In this document: positions 11,183-21,565 of the stretch, in pieces
Numbering within the stretch: the stretch's first letter is position 1
How the letters are laid out: each line of letters begins with the position of its first letter
Source of the DNA: Leguminivora glycinivorella
Taxonomy: Eukaryota; Arthropoda; Insecta; Lepidoptera; Tortricidae
Direction of reading: 5' to 3'
Assembly (NCBI RefSeq): GCF_023078275.1
Contig: NC_062975.1
Span: 26,105,085 to 26,169,084 of the forward strand
Length of the DNA: 64,000 nt
Notes under the pieces: model-generated
What the model was told of the DNA's origin: nothing
Databases searched by the model: none
What the model saw: only the letters and a program-made list of their open reading frames with translations
Made by a program: the position numbers and the translations under genes

Positions 11183-11377
11183 TCCATACTAATATTATAC
11201 CTAAACGGGAAAGTGTGTGTGTCTGTTTGTTTGTCCGTCTTTCACGACAAAATGTTGTAGGGACGGAGAGTGACATAGGCTACTTTTGTCTCTTTCTAAC
11301 TCCCCATTTCCCTAATTGGAATGGAGCATTTCGAAATTTTCGAATTTAATGCGAGCGAAGCTGCAGGAAAAAGCTAG
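11183..11377 (+). mobile_element. Short Helitron-like element
   Basis: It starts TCCATACTAATATTATACC, contains GTGTGTGTCTGTTTGTTTGT and ends GCGAGCGAAGCTGC...AAGCTAG. A TC start, a hairpin-forming GC-rich block about 10 bp from the 3' end and a terminal CTAG followed by T fit non-autonomous Helitrons. The 61-codon frame inside it is not a gene. Confidence 0.75.
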
Positions 11378-11763
11378 TTAGCAATAAATATTAGATAATA
11401 AAGAAATGGTCTTATCACGGGTCACATAAAAGATATAAACATAGTTTATCTACTTATCTTAGGTTAGGTAAATATAGACAAACAATAAGTTTTTCCCATA
11501 TTAACATTACTAAGGATAATCAATGCAGTTTTTCCAGTACGCTGTCTGCCAAACCCAATGAGTGTGCTAAATTAATGTTTTACTTTCTCGAACTCGAACA
11601 AAACGCTGTCAATAATGATTACGCGTCGCCTATAAATAATGCATCGCCATGCGTGAAGAAATCCTGGAAGGTCATTCTGAATCGATTATTGGGTACCAAT
11701 ATAATACTATATCTCAATAAGTACACTATCAGTATTGTGCCCTTATGGACAGTCTTATGACCT
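11378..11763. other. No recognised feature
   Basis: AT-rich stretch with only short frames. Confidence 0.35.
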
Positions 11764-11904
11764 GTAGGCCTAGCACATGATGGCCGCGGGAGTATGTCGC
11801 CGCGAGATAGACTACCTGTCCTTATGTCATTAATACAATTAGACAAAGACGTGTCATCTATCTCGCGGCGACATACTCCCGCGGCCATCATGTGCTAGGC
11901 CTAC
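11764..11904. mobile_element. Perfect 48-bp hairpin MITE
   Basis: Arms 11764-11811 and 11857-11904 are exact reverse complements (48 of 48) around a 45-base loop. The arms are GC-rich (GTAGGCCTAGCACATGATGG at the tip) in an AT-rich setting. The opposing 90-codon frame runs across the hairpin and is spurious. Confidence 0.9.
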
Positions 11905-11947
11905 TGTGGCTTATTTCACAATAGTAAAAATTGTCGCCCGACAGCAA

Positions 11948-12375
11948 AGACATATCTAACTCCGTATAGACCGATAAAGTCTAAGAAAAAAACGTACCTC
12001 AGTACCTACCATACAGTAAAAGGTACGGTGGGCTAGATGGCATTACACTTTTGGGGTACGCTCAGCTAGATGGCGCTAATATTAATATTTGACATTTTAA
12101 CACATATCAAGCTAAGAATATGTCCCAAATTGTCAAAACTGATGTTCAAAAGTTTTAAGCCTGTGTCAAGAGATGGCAGTCTATGCACTGTGATTACACA
12201 TTTTACTTTGACAGTAACTCTCTTTAATACTCGATCCTCTTTGCCCGACAGTGACATTTTGCCGTTCATTGCCTGTTCAACAAGGAAATATAGACTCCAT
12301 GTAATCATGGTACTTATCTACCCACAAATAGGCACAGAAATTGTCAGTTTCAATGTTGATCGAACAGGTCAAGAT
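11948..12375 (+). repeat. Dispersed repeat, copy A
   Basis: It is homologous to the inverted 28285-28808 copy. Shared blocks include AATATTAATATTTGACATTT, CAAGAGATGGCAGTCTATGC and CCTGTTCAACAAGGAA. Copy A has lost about 90 bp of internal sequence present in copy B. The 80- and 111-codon frames here lie inside the repeat. Confidence 0.85.
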
Positions 12376-12805
12376 ATTTTCCTACCTTTCCTACCTATAA
12401 TTTGACATGATACTTATTCTGAGCTGCTTATGGTTGGCTGCGTTTCTTTGATGGATGAAAAAAGAGGCATCCTTGCTTTCTCCATTGATCGCGTCAGCAG
12501 ATCGTAAGATTTTTACTTTAAAAAAAGATTTATGTAGGGACTCTGGTACTCAACACTTTTAGCTATTTACGCTTGTTTCGCGTCCAAAAAATACCTCGGT
12601 GTTGTTGGTGTCTGTATAATTTTGGTAAAGAGATAGCCTAGACTGCATGCTATCAATCCGTTATCAATATCATTTTAATACCTGAATGGAACATATAAGA
12701 ATAAAGCTAGTTTTTTGTGCGTGACTTTGCGTACGCCACGCACCGTCGGGGACAGCAAAAAAAAGTGAACAACTAGACTAGAGCGATGTTCCAGCCACGC
12801 CGGGG
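12376..12805. other. No recognised feature
   Basis: Apparently unique, with no repeat partner or long frame. Confidence 0.35.
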
Positions 12806-13125
12806 AAGAAATGTTGGCAAAAACGGTGCAGACTGGCTTTGGTTGTTAACAGAGCTACTGGGTTTCATCTATGTACATACATACATCATCATCATTCTCC
12901 TTGTGTTATCCCGGTATTCACCACGGCTCATGGGAGCTTGGGGTCCACTGTGACAACTAATCCCAGGCGAAAGCGACTGCCATCTGACCTTCCAACCCAA
13001 AGAGTAACTAGGCCTTATTGGAATTATTCCGGTTTCCTCACGATGTGTTCCTTCACTGAAAAGCGACTGGCAAATATCAAATGACATTTTGCTCAAGTTC
13101 CACAAAACTCATACAAACGTACATA
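12806..13125. repeat. Dispersed repeat with CGAAAGCGACTGCCATC core
   Basis: The stretch from TATCCCGGTATTCACCACGG through GCGACTGCCATCTGACCTTC to CACGATGTGTTCCTTCAC belongs to an interspersed family I know from Lepidoptera; class unknown. 12810-12868 recurs diverged at 13599-13660 (AGAGCTACTGGGTTT). The 81- and 78-codon frames are repeat-internal. Confidence 0.6.
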
Positions 13126-13164
13126 GGTAGGTATGTACATATATTATACTCACGCTTTTATGAA

Positions 13165-13312
13165 ACTGCTCAAAAGGTATTGCCACTCTTGGCAATTAAG
13201 GTGTTGAAAGAAAACAACATTGTGACAAATTGCCAACCTCTAGCCTACGCCATAATTTAACCCATCTCCCACAGTCGACGATAACCACGGGATGAAAGAA
13301 GTAGTGAAAGGT
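13165..13312 (-). mobile_element. RTE-tailed short element, minus strand, partial
   Basis: TTGCCACTCTTGGCAATTAA, GTTGAAAGAAAACAAC, CCTCTAGCCTACGCCATAAT and CATCTCCCACAGTCG match the inverse of the full copy at 62550-62800. The tail end is missing. Confidence 0.7.
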
Positions 13313-13336
13313 AGTGAAATTCCAATTTATAATGTA

Positions 13337-13476
13337 CTAGCTTTTGCCCGGGGCTTCGCTTGCGTTAGAAAGAGACAAAAAGTAGCCTATGTCACTCACC
13401 ATCCCTTCAACTATCTCCACTTAAAAAACATACCAATTCGTCGCTCCGTTTTGCCGTGAAAGACGGACAAACTATT
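13337..13476 (-). mobile_element. Helitron-like element, minus strand, 5'-truncated
   Basis: CTAGCTTTTGCCCGGGGCTT starts it (3' end inverted), followed by GAAAGAGACAAAAAGTAGCC and CGTGAAAGACGGACAAAC. The 5' TC end is absent. Confidence 0.75.
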
Positions 13477-13598
13477 CAATATTTTCTTCTAATAAGCAGA
13501 TGCAGTGCGCAGTAATTTATGCAAATTGTATAATTAAGAGTCTATCACTTTCTTTGCTATGCTAATGTTCTTTATGATGATTGTAAAGGCGGGTAAGA

Positions 13599-13660
13599 AA
13601 ATCTAGCAAAAAACAACTTAGACGGGCTTTACTTGTTAATAGAGCTACTGGGTTTGAGAT
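13599..13660. repeat. Second copy of the 12810-12868 segment
   Basis: The text around GACGGGCTTTACTTGTTAAT and AGAGCTACTGGGTTT repeats 12810-12868 with substitutions. Confidence 0.5.
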
Positions 13661-14135
13661 AAGATAAGATAAGATGTTTATTTGTAAAAAGTCATGTACA
13701 TAGGATCTTAAAATTTTACAAATAGCTTCCATGACACCCTGTCAGGGCACACAAATTACTTATGTCTAGCTTAATACTAAGTTTCAGGCCATGTAGTTAG
13801 TTAATAATTTGGATAGGCAGGTTATTTATTATAGATTAGGCACATACAATTATACACTAGAATACAATAGAATAATTAAAGTAAAGTACATTTTTTTTTT
13901 AAACTCCTCCACTGAGTAGTAACATTTGTGTATGAGAAAACTTTTCAATTTCCTATGGAATAAATTGTCATTATTTTTTAATTTGATGTCATCAGGGATT
14001 TTGTTAACTATGCGGATACATAAAAAATTGTTATCTAGATCTACACATGTTTCATTGTTTGATTATAGTTTTATGGCAATTTGTCGAAGCAAGTACTTAT
14101 GACTGTGTTATTGTAGTGCTCTTGAGATGATTTCA
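13661..14135 (-). pseudogene. CR1/Jockey-like LINE 3' fragment
   Basis: The minus strand from about 14027 to 13901 reads VNKIPDDIKLKNNDNLFHRK and then LKSFLIHKCYYSVEEF. This is the same C-terminal RT block as at 5301 (LYNKIPVNIKN, LKLKSFLLQKAYYSVSEF). Nothing further upstream in pol is readable, because stops and substitutions have destroyed it. The 3' UTR runs left to a (TTATC)n tail at 13656-13674, read as GATAAGATAAGATAAG on the plus strand. The element is a 5'-truncated LINE that lost all catalytic residues. The family is inferred from the C-terminal block only. Confidence 0.7.
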
Positions 14136-14230
14136 TGGATAGGTACCAGCGGCGGGTGAAGTTTGCGAACATGACTTAGACACTAAGATAGGCTCTGATT
14201 GTTGACAGAGAAAGAGCTATGTCGCACTAA

Positions 14231-14409
14231 TACGTCTGATCCGAATCTATGAAAATAATATCCGTATCATATTATAATTTACGCACTACTGTATATATCC
14301 GATCTCCATCATCTGATTTCTTTCATTCAGACCTAGTGCGTAAATTGCCATGCAAATAGTTCTACGGATCTTATTTTCACGGAATCTGATCAGATTTGGA
14401 TCGGACGTT
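14231..14409. mobile_element. Hairpin MITE
   Basis: The left arm ACGTCTGATCCGAATCTATG and the right arm (ending GATTTGGATCGGACGT) are inverted. Inner arms TTTACGCACTA and TAGTGCGTAAATT are also inverted. No coding capacity. Confidence 0.7.
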
Positions 14410-14978
14410 GTTCGAAACAGTTCTGAGTAGAGGACAAAATTTATAGCTATCTAGAACGCTGGTCATACAGGTTGGGGACTATAGTACACCTTTAAATGTC
14501 TTTACGTTTTCTTCGCGCGAGGTCTACCAACGCCAAAAGCAACTGGGAATTTATGTTAATTATTAATTTCAAATATGGCCAGAAATTCCTTTCAGGGCAT
14601 CAAGTCAACGCAGACATTAAAAAAATACTAACTCGCGTTGAAATTCGCCTGACTAAACTCATCAGCCAAAATATTCTCCCCAAATATCACTATTTTCAAA
14701 AACAACAGTCCACCAAAAGCCGTCCAAAAACACAGTCATAATTTCGACTATGAATCGGAGGGTAACGTTTTGCGGGCAGTAAAAACAGTCCTATAATACG
14801 GTGCCGTGTTATTCCATACAGAACTGCGCAAATAGTGGAGCTGCCTACCCACCTGAGCAGAGAGGGGGGAGGCAGAGGGGATAAAGGAACACCTATGTTC
14901 GGGTAGTCTCAGTGAGTCAAGTAAAATAAAGACAATAAGTACATCTTGAGACTTGTCAATGTTGTGGAGGACTTCGTT
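14410..14978. other. No recognised feature
   Basis: The 81-codon frame at 14496-14741 has no recognised domain. 14850-14885 is a purine-rich patch. Confidence 0.35.
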
Positions 14979-16462
14979 TGTATATGTCGCAGTAAGATAG
15001 ATAAAGCCGTTATATAGTTATAACCCTAGGAATATAATTATACGTCGTAACATAGTTAAACGAAAGCGATTAATTGCTATCTTACTAGGAATATAACTAT
15101 AATACTAAACTAGTTTAGTCATATAGTTATATGACTGGATTCAGTTTAGTGAAATGATTGTAGGCAGGAGTGCGGCGGTGCGGCGGAGGTATAGTTATAA
15201 CCCTAGGGATATAATTATATGCCGTAACATAGCTAAACGAAAGCGATTCCTTATCATCTTACTAGGAATATAATTATAATACGTTACTAGTTTAGTTATA
15301 TAATTATATCACTGGATTAAACTTAGTCTAGGGATATAATTATAATACGTCTCTAGTTAAGTAATATAGTTATATAACTGGATTAAGTTCAGTAGTATAA
15401 TTGTAGCAGTGGAGACGGGGGCGGGGGCTTACCCGCTACCACAAGGCAGTCGTTTGGCATCAGTTGTCGTTCATGTCACGGTTGCGTTTTCGTGCACAAT
15501 TATTTATTGAATTTTCGAACTATTTTTATAGTTCTAAGTATACCAAAAAAATTCAAAAACACCCTGTCCGTCCGTCTGTGTGTTTTGAGAGAATAAGCAC
15601 ATTGAATTGGAAATAATTAACAAATTCTTGCCCTAAACAATTCTTCACTGTGGTTTGTTTACGTTATATAAGGAAATACAATAGTACCATGGTTTCAAGC
15701 AATGTTGCAAATTACACTATTTGCGATAAATATCATGTTTATCTTGTCAGATTAAATTAAAACTGCCATCGCACAAATCCAAATGCAGATACAATTCAGA
15801 AAATGAATAAATCGGATATTTTGAAAAGAACCGGGAGCACCGGTTCCTAAAGTTTTGTCCCGGTTCTTTCGCCACCATAAAATTACCGGGATTTCCTGGG
15901 AAATCAAGAACCGGGAAATACCGGGAGCATGCCCTAACTGTTACGTTTTAACTAATATAGCTTGGATTCGTTTGTTTAGTAACCAAACCTTGTGTACTAT
16001 GTTCGATACAAAATAAACTTTGTTCTAACGTCAGTGACGGTGTTGTTATTCCAAATCGTCCCGCTATACGTATTATAAAACACTGATTTAAACTTTCACG
16101 ATTTTGACACATATTTAAAATTGCAAACGGGACTTAATACATAGTAATACGCGATTAAGTCCCGTTTGCAATTTTAAATACCGTATTATAATTATATTCC
16201 TAGTAAGATGGTTCTGAATCGCTCCCTTATATCCCTAGGGTTATAACTATACCTCCGCCGCACCGCTGCACTCCTGCCTACAATCATTTCACTAAACTGA
16301 ATCCAGTCATATAACTATATGACTAAACTAGTAACGTATTATAGTTATATTCCTAGTAAGATAGCAATTAATCGCTTTCGTTTAACTATGTTACGACGTA
16401 TAATTATATTCCTAGGGTTATAACTATATAACGGCTTTATCTATCTTACTGCGACATATACA
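14979..16462. mobile_element. Foldback element with long near-identical arms
   Basis: Outer arms of about 235 bp (14979-15215 and the inverse of 16225-16462) differ at only a few positions and begin TGTATATGTCGCAGTAAG. The left side has two and a half tandem units of period 177 bp (starts 15013 and 15190). Each unit holds several A/T palindromes of the form TATAATTATA or TATAGTTATA next to CCTAGGAATA or ACTGGATT. A G-rich segment, GCGGCGGTGCGGCGGAGG, is present in both arms. The middle (15430-16110) has no coding frame. No target duplication was found at the tips, so boundaries may shift by a few bases. Confidence 0.8.
16112..16180. repeat. Perfect 27-bp inverted repeat
   Basis: Arms 16112-16138 and 16154-16180 are exact reverse complements (TTGCAAACGGGACTTAAT in the stem) around 15 bases. 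It lies at the inner edge of the right arm of the foldback element. Confidence 0.88.
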
Positions 16463-16535
16463 CCTGCCGCACTAGGATAGGCGGTTTAGATTTTTGCACA
16501 GGAGTTTTAAAATCAGTAGGAGCAGATTTTATACA

Positions 16536-16740
16536 TACATACATACATACAATCACGCCTGTGTCCCATGAAGGGGTAGGCAGAGCACATTAAACTACTC
16601 AGGTTTCAGTGCCACTCTTGGCAAATAAGGGGTTGAAAGAAAACGAAACTGTGACATTGCAGTGACAGGTTGCCAGCCTCTCGCCTACGCCACAATATAA
16701 CCCATATCCCACAGTCACCTTCTACGACACCCACGGATTT
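16536..16740 (-). mobile_element. RTE-tailed short element, minus strand, near full length
   Basis: (TACA)n at 16536-16552 is the inverted tail. It is followed by ATCACGCCTGTGTCCCATGA, GAAGGGGTAGGCAGAGCACA and CCTCTCGCCTACGCCACAAT. It matches 62550-62800 in reverse. Confidence 0.88.
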
Positions 16741-16905
16741 TATACAGTATTTACTAAAGGCTAAATGGAATAAAACTTCGCTTGAGGAGTATTTAATAAA
16801 TGCTATACTCCGTTTTTTCTTCAGTCATCTTGTTTAGTAATTAACTTCTAGACTTGACCTTTATTTGATGAAATTTTGGTAAAATCTACCGTTATTACTC
16901 TAATC

Positions 16906-17654
16906 CAGTGGTTTTCAAACTTTATGGTGTCACGGCCCTTTATGACCGCTTAATTTTTTTCGCGACCCCCATGCCTCGTTTATTTGCCAAATATTAGCTA
17001 TATAAAGTATAACAAAACTGGATTTGCAGCTTTATTTTCTGACCATGTTTGGCTATTGAAAGTGGCAAACGAGTATCTTGCCGCGATATCTTTGATGAGA
17101 GAACATAATTACAGCAGATAAAGTTAACGGATTTCTAGCAAAAATAGAGTTGCGGACAACATCTTTACACAATATGTAATTTGATTATTTCCCTGGCATA
17201 GCTAAAATCATTCAAAATACATCATCAGATATCTCCGTGAACGTAGAAATTCTTATTTCTGTTATGGTGGAGAGCTTGCAAAGTGAAAAAACCAACTCTC
17301 AAAATATTTCTTAAGAAAGTTGGATTTTGAATCCTTTTTTGAATAAGTCCCGGTGAAAGAAGCAAATTTTGGAACTAGTGTCTGATAGATTGCAAATAAA
17401 TTGGAGTTGGTATCCATTTCAATTGGTGCGTTCTGGGTTTTCAAATAATGGCTTGATCCCATTTGATACTTCATATTTATGTGAGCTGACATTTTCAACA
17501 AACAAAAAAAGGAATAAGAATTTGACTTTATTAAGTTAGAAAAAATCAAATCAGCCAGTCATAAGGACCTATCTCTTAAACCTAAACTTCGAGGCCCCCA
17601 GGTTAAGTGCCGCGACCCCCCTGGGGGTCGCGACCCACACTTTGAAAAACACTG
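16906..17654 (+). mobile_element. hAT transposon, internally deleted
   Basis: The element starts CAGTGGTTTTCAAACTTTAT and ends GACCCACACTTTGAAAAACACTG. It is flanked by the perfect 8-bp target duplication CTCTAATC (16898-16905 and 17655-17662). TIRs of the CAGTGGTTTTCAAA type and a GGGGGTCGCGACC subterminal palindrome are typical of ZBED-like hAT elements. On the plus strand 17468-17533 encodes TSYLCELTFSTNKKRNKN, the transposase C-terminal dimerisation motif (family form: TYLCE.GFS...K.RN). Upstream codons contain stops. The rest of the transposase is missing at a total size of 749 bp, so the copy is non-autonomous. The opposing 95-codon minus-strand frame is a shadow. Confidence 0.92.
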
Positions 17655-17728
17655 CTCTAATCTTTAAAAAAACGAGAAGCCTTAGCTTGTTTTAGCTCAG
17701 CAGTAGATTGCTGCCGCATCATGGGTGT

Positions 17729-18074
17729 ATTGTGAGTCGCAGCCGACTATGATTTGGGCTTCATGCAATTAATTGACACTGCGACGAAAATGCTTCAGTT
17801 CTTGTTCGTATCTTGCAATCATACCTTTGGTTAATCTGGAGGCCTACACTGCCCTGCTAAGTCGAGTGGCGAGTGGAGGATGAAAGTTGTAAAAAATGTG
17901 TTGAGATACTTGAGATGGAGATGACAGTTCAGACTATTTATTGCATGTGCTGCTACTGATGTTTTGATCTTGGCTAGGTTTGACGATGAAATATTTCAGA
18001 TTTCTGTCGTTTCATGGCTGTATAATCTTTGTGAGTCGCAGCCGACTATGATTCGGGCTTCATGCGATTACGCG
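17729..18074. repeat. Two direct copies of a ~45-bp segment
   Basis: GTGAGTCGCAGCCGACTATG followed by ATTYGGGCTTCATGC occurs at 17731 and 18030, about 300 bp apart. The class is unknown; a duplicated block or repeat end is possible. Confidence 0.6.
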
Positions 18075-18283
18075 GCACCTGTCGCCGTTCCCACCGCATT
18101 CATAATGCTCGGCGGATTGCCGGATCGCACTAATTGTATTCACGAACACACCGGATTTATAAATATAAAGCTGAAGGATTTGAAGCTGAAAATTAATTGT
18201 TTCGTTTCCGACTAGGGTCTGTAGATTGTTAAAATGGCTACTGGGACAAATGGGAAATGGACGTTTAGTTTCTATGAATATAT

Positions 18284-18415
18284 CGATTTTAGGAATTGAT
18301 ATTGGATCACGGATGTAGGAAGGGTTTCAGAGGCAAAAGTCAAAGATAGCGGCTTAAATATATGGGATATCCGTCCTATATCCGATATTGGATCGGATAA
18401 TGTGAAAACGCACTA
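18284..18415. mobile_element. MITE with GATATCGGAT termini, uninterrupted copy
   Basis: It ends GGATCGGATAATGTGAAAACGCACT and carries AAAGATAGCGGCTTAAATAT and ATGGGATATCCGTCC, the inverse of 10627-10700. The left terminus is degenerate. Here the site occupied at 10703-10864 is empty. Confidence 0.75.
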
Positions 18416-18461
18416 ACTAGATGATTTCAGCAATGTACTTTGCAAAATCTTTGATAATGTA

Positions 18462-19055
18462 ACATTTTTTTTCTTGGGTCCGGAACCGGCTCTGCCTATG
18501 TCAGCTGACGTCACGAAAGGAGTCATTGAGAGGATAAAAGAGATGGAAGCACAAAGAGCCTGGGAAAGAGAGACCAGTTGTAGACAAACGAAGATGATGA
18601 TAGAAGGCAGAGACCAAAGGAGAACTAAGTATCTTCTGAAACTAGGTAAGAACAGTCTAAGAATGTTGACCGGTATCATAACGGGACACAACACCCTTAA
18701 CAGACATATGAAGATAATAGGTATCAGTAGTGACGAATCCTGTCCACACTGTGGTAAGGAGGAGACTAGCTTGCACCTACTAGCAGAATGTATCATGTAT
18801 GCGGCACCGCGACATGACACATTCGGTAGAGACAATCTGGGAGAAGATGAACTCAAGGATGTCAAACTTAAAGATGTCCTTCTGTTCTGCAGGAAAACAA
18901 GAAGATTTGAGGAGAGAAGTGTGGGAGGGCAGCCGGGACAGTAACCTGCAGCTCCAACTCCAGGGAATTGGGCTGAATGAACGCACCAGCGATCGACAGC
19001 CCGCCTGTATCCGGCCAGGCGTCCCTACACTACATCTACATCTACATCTACAACA
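18462..19055 (+). pseudogene. LINE pol C-terminus with zinc-knuckle and 3' tail
   Basis: A plus-strand frame, open to the stop at 18944, encodes the end of a non-LTR retrotransposon pol. It reads LGPEPALPMSADVTK, then RTKYLLKLGKNSLRMLTG, GHNTLNRHMKIIG, and a metal-binding cluster CPHCGKEETSLHLLAEC (C-x2-C-x7-H-x4-C). This arrangement follows the RT or RNase H region in R1/Jockey/I-type elements. The true reading begins upstream of the first Met, at about 18462. No RT catalytic block is present, so the copy is 5'-truncated. A 3' UTR follows and ends in (CTACAT)n at 19025-19050. Clade uncertain. The minus-strand frames of 150 and 68 codons here are antisense shadows. Confidence 0.8.
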
Positions 19056-19084
19056 TTTTTTTTTCTTAGAAGCTATTATTTACA

Positions 19085-19275
19085 AAAATGCGTACACACA
19101 TATGTATGTGTGTACGCATATGTATGTGTGCAACTCACGATTGTATTCATAAAAGGAGTAGACAGAGAAAATGAAAATGATCAACTTGCTGAGCCACTTA
19201 TGGCAAAAAAGGTTAAAGTAACACGATATCGTTATGTTGCAGTGACAGATGCTAGCCTATCGTTCATAATCGAAC
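19085..19275 (-). mobile_element. Degenerate RTE-tailed short element, minus strand
   Basis: An alternating ACACATATGTATGTGTG tract is followed by AAAGGAGTAGACAGAG, TTATGGCAAAAAAGGTTAAA and TTGCAGTGACAGATGCTAGC. These are recognisable but diverged equivalents of the family. The frame at 19110-19313 spans it. Confidence 0.5.
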
Positions 19276-20200
19276 CGCATAAACAGAAGGATAAACTAAC
19301 GGACATAGCGTAACAAAACCACGTATCCCTAAATAATGTTGTATTGGTACAACCTTCACTAATTTTCCCTTCCGTAGCAACATCAAAGTCTACCGATAGG
19401 AAGCAAGCATTGTTAAATGAGTAAGTACAACAGGCATTGACACGTAAAGGATATCAGTATGCACATGGTATGCAAAGCCGCGAGGAACTGTGTTTCTCCG
19501 TTGGAGTGGAACGGTTGATTGACAGATGTAATTGCACATCCTTAAACGTACATAATGTATGTCGTTGGCCGAGCGCACAATTCGACAATTTATAAAATTT
19601 CTAGGAATAGATCTGGCATGAAATTGAATGCTGACATTTCATAGTTTGAATACAGATGTCGTTCAATATTAATTGTAGCTTCCTTTTCTATTTTGATTGA
19701 TGTCAAATTATGCGCTTAAAGCTTTAAATATTAAAATAATAGGCTACTAGACTCTTATCGAATTTGGCACAAGAAATGATTGTTTCCTGTAGTATTTGAC
19801 ATAAGAAACCAGTGTTTATAGATTTTGGCTATTAAAAGTGTATGATGGCTACGTATTTTCGACTAAAAATTTGTGTAATATTTTTTTTTAACTTTGGCCA
19901 CCGAAAATGATGTTAGTCATGTAGTGACGTCATATAACATAACTTAACTTCATGTCGAGTCAATCACTGACATAATGAACTTTATGCCTCATACTTAAAT
20001 GTCAGAAAATTTTGTGTTCAATTCGATATACGTTATGCACAAACAACCTATAGATCAACATGGCTAATGTTGTTTTTGCCTGATTAAGTGAAAGTATACC
20101 TACTTTAAAAATGTTTTTTGCGGTTTTCAAGTCATAATAAAATATGGCAGTATTTTTTTTCGGTTAATTGGTCAGTAATTAATAATATAAGATAGACTTT
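19276..20200. other. Mostly unique AT-rich stretch
   Basis: No domain, repeat partner or hairpin stands out. A TGACGTCA palindrome lies at 19925-19932. Confidence 0.35.
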
Positions 20201-20288
20201 AAAAAAACCGGCCAAGAGCGTGTCGGGCCACGCTCAGTGTAGGGTTCCGTAGTTTTCCGTATGTATCTCAAAAACTACTGAACCTATC

Positions 20289-20409
20289 TGTAATGTCACG
20301 CTATTACTTTATATACATCGGGTTGGCTCGCCAATACACACCGCACGTCCGTCCTCTGTCGCTCTCGGACTCCGACTGCCATATGTACTCGAGACACCTA
20401 TACACTACA
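20289..20409 (-). repeat. 3' LTR
   Basis: 121 bp, identical to 25166-25286. Confidence 0.95.
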
Positions 20410-20422
20410 TCCCTTTCTTGTT
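20410..20422 (-). promoter_or_regulatory. Polypurine tract
   Basis: The minus strand reads ACAAGAAAGGGA directly against the 3' LTR. It would prime plus-strand DNA synthesis. Confidence 0.75.
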
Positions 20423-21029
20423 TTAAATTTTTTTTTATAAATATTTAAATAATAGGTCAATCTAGTTTTAATTCAAATACTTGCCATGCTCTTGCCTTGT
20501 ATCTTTTTTTTTTTCTTTTTAATGAACTACGTTTCTTCTAATTGTCTGCCCACTTTCGTCATTCCTAATTTGATCATCTCCGTCTTTACCACTTAGTACT
20601 GTATGTGAAGTAGTTATAATTAGGGATTAATTTTCTATCTTTAGTCATAATTATGTTTAGGACATTCCGGTCTGAGGGTTGACTCAGAGCGGACGCTGCA
20701 CCACCACCTGCAGTGTGTACTCAAACATACTTGTGTGTTTTATTAACTACAATTCCTAAATGTCAGTCTCACTCCTTCTTCTTTAAATCTGTTATCTTTT
20801 TCAATTCAGACTGTTTTGAAAACTAGATTAGTACTTTTTTTTTTATATATATAGGTACATATATGATTGTTTTTTTTTTTCTTTCTTCAATAGCATACAA
20901 TATAATTGTACAATGCAAGCATCGCACATTTCTCGCGTCAGCATTAAAATTAATATAATTATGACTTGATTAGAATTGCTTTGCATTGCTTGATTGCATT
21001 TGCATGCATTTAGTTATGTTTTATTGCAA

Positions 21030-21058
21030 ATAAATAATGATTGATTGATTGATTGATC
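21030..21058 (+). repeat. LINE-like end with (GATT)n tail
   Basis: AAATAAATAATGATTGATTG is followed by further GATT units. A similar end is at 33190-33225. It is nested in the LTR element. Confidence 0.45.
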
Positions 21059-21429
21059 GCTGTATTTGCGATTACGCTATACATCGATTTATGCATTAGT
21101 TTACGTTTATACGTGCTCCTAGCTAGTACTCAGTATACCTTGGTTATCAATAAATTTATAAGTGTATCAAAAATCAGTGTTTCTATCAAGACTACCATCA
21201 ACCATCAAGAATCATATCATCTAAGGTGTACGGCTCGTATAATAATATTTCACTAATTTCATACCTTTTCTTGATTTACATTATTATTATTTATTTATTT
21301 TTTTAATAGGTCGCTTGTCAGGCGTCTAATGTATATTAGGTAATTATTGATGATAACTGATTGTATCGGCCCTATACTTCATTATATGCACCTATTATTG
21401 CTAGTAACTAGTAAATAGTACATATAAGT

Positions 21430-21565
21430 ATTTAGTTATAGGACCTAATGTATCTGGAGCCTCGTCTGCCGACAAACCATTACTCTGGTTTGGCAGAAGA
21501 TAAATTTAGTTGTAGGTTTAGTTTTTGAATAAATATTTATTTCATTTTATTTCATTTTTCATTTC
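21430..21565 (+). mobile_element. LINE 3' tail nested in the LTR element
   Basis: GGAGCCTCGTCTGCCGACAA and GAATAAATATTTATTTCATT are followed by (ATTTC)-type repeats to 21565. The ATTTC tail resembles that of the LINE at 43846-45312. Confidence 0.5.

Noticed and set aside
11619..12405. Frames of 80-111 codons on both strands
   Set aside because: They fall in the hairpin MITE and dispersed repeat copy A.
17262..17549. 95-codon minus-strand frame
   Set aside because: It lies inside the hAT element opposite the transposase remnant on the plus strand.
18413..18986. Minus-strand frames of 150 and 68 codons
   Set aside because: They are shadows of the LINE pol C-terminus on the plus strand.
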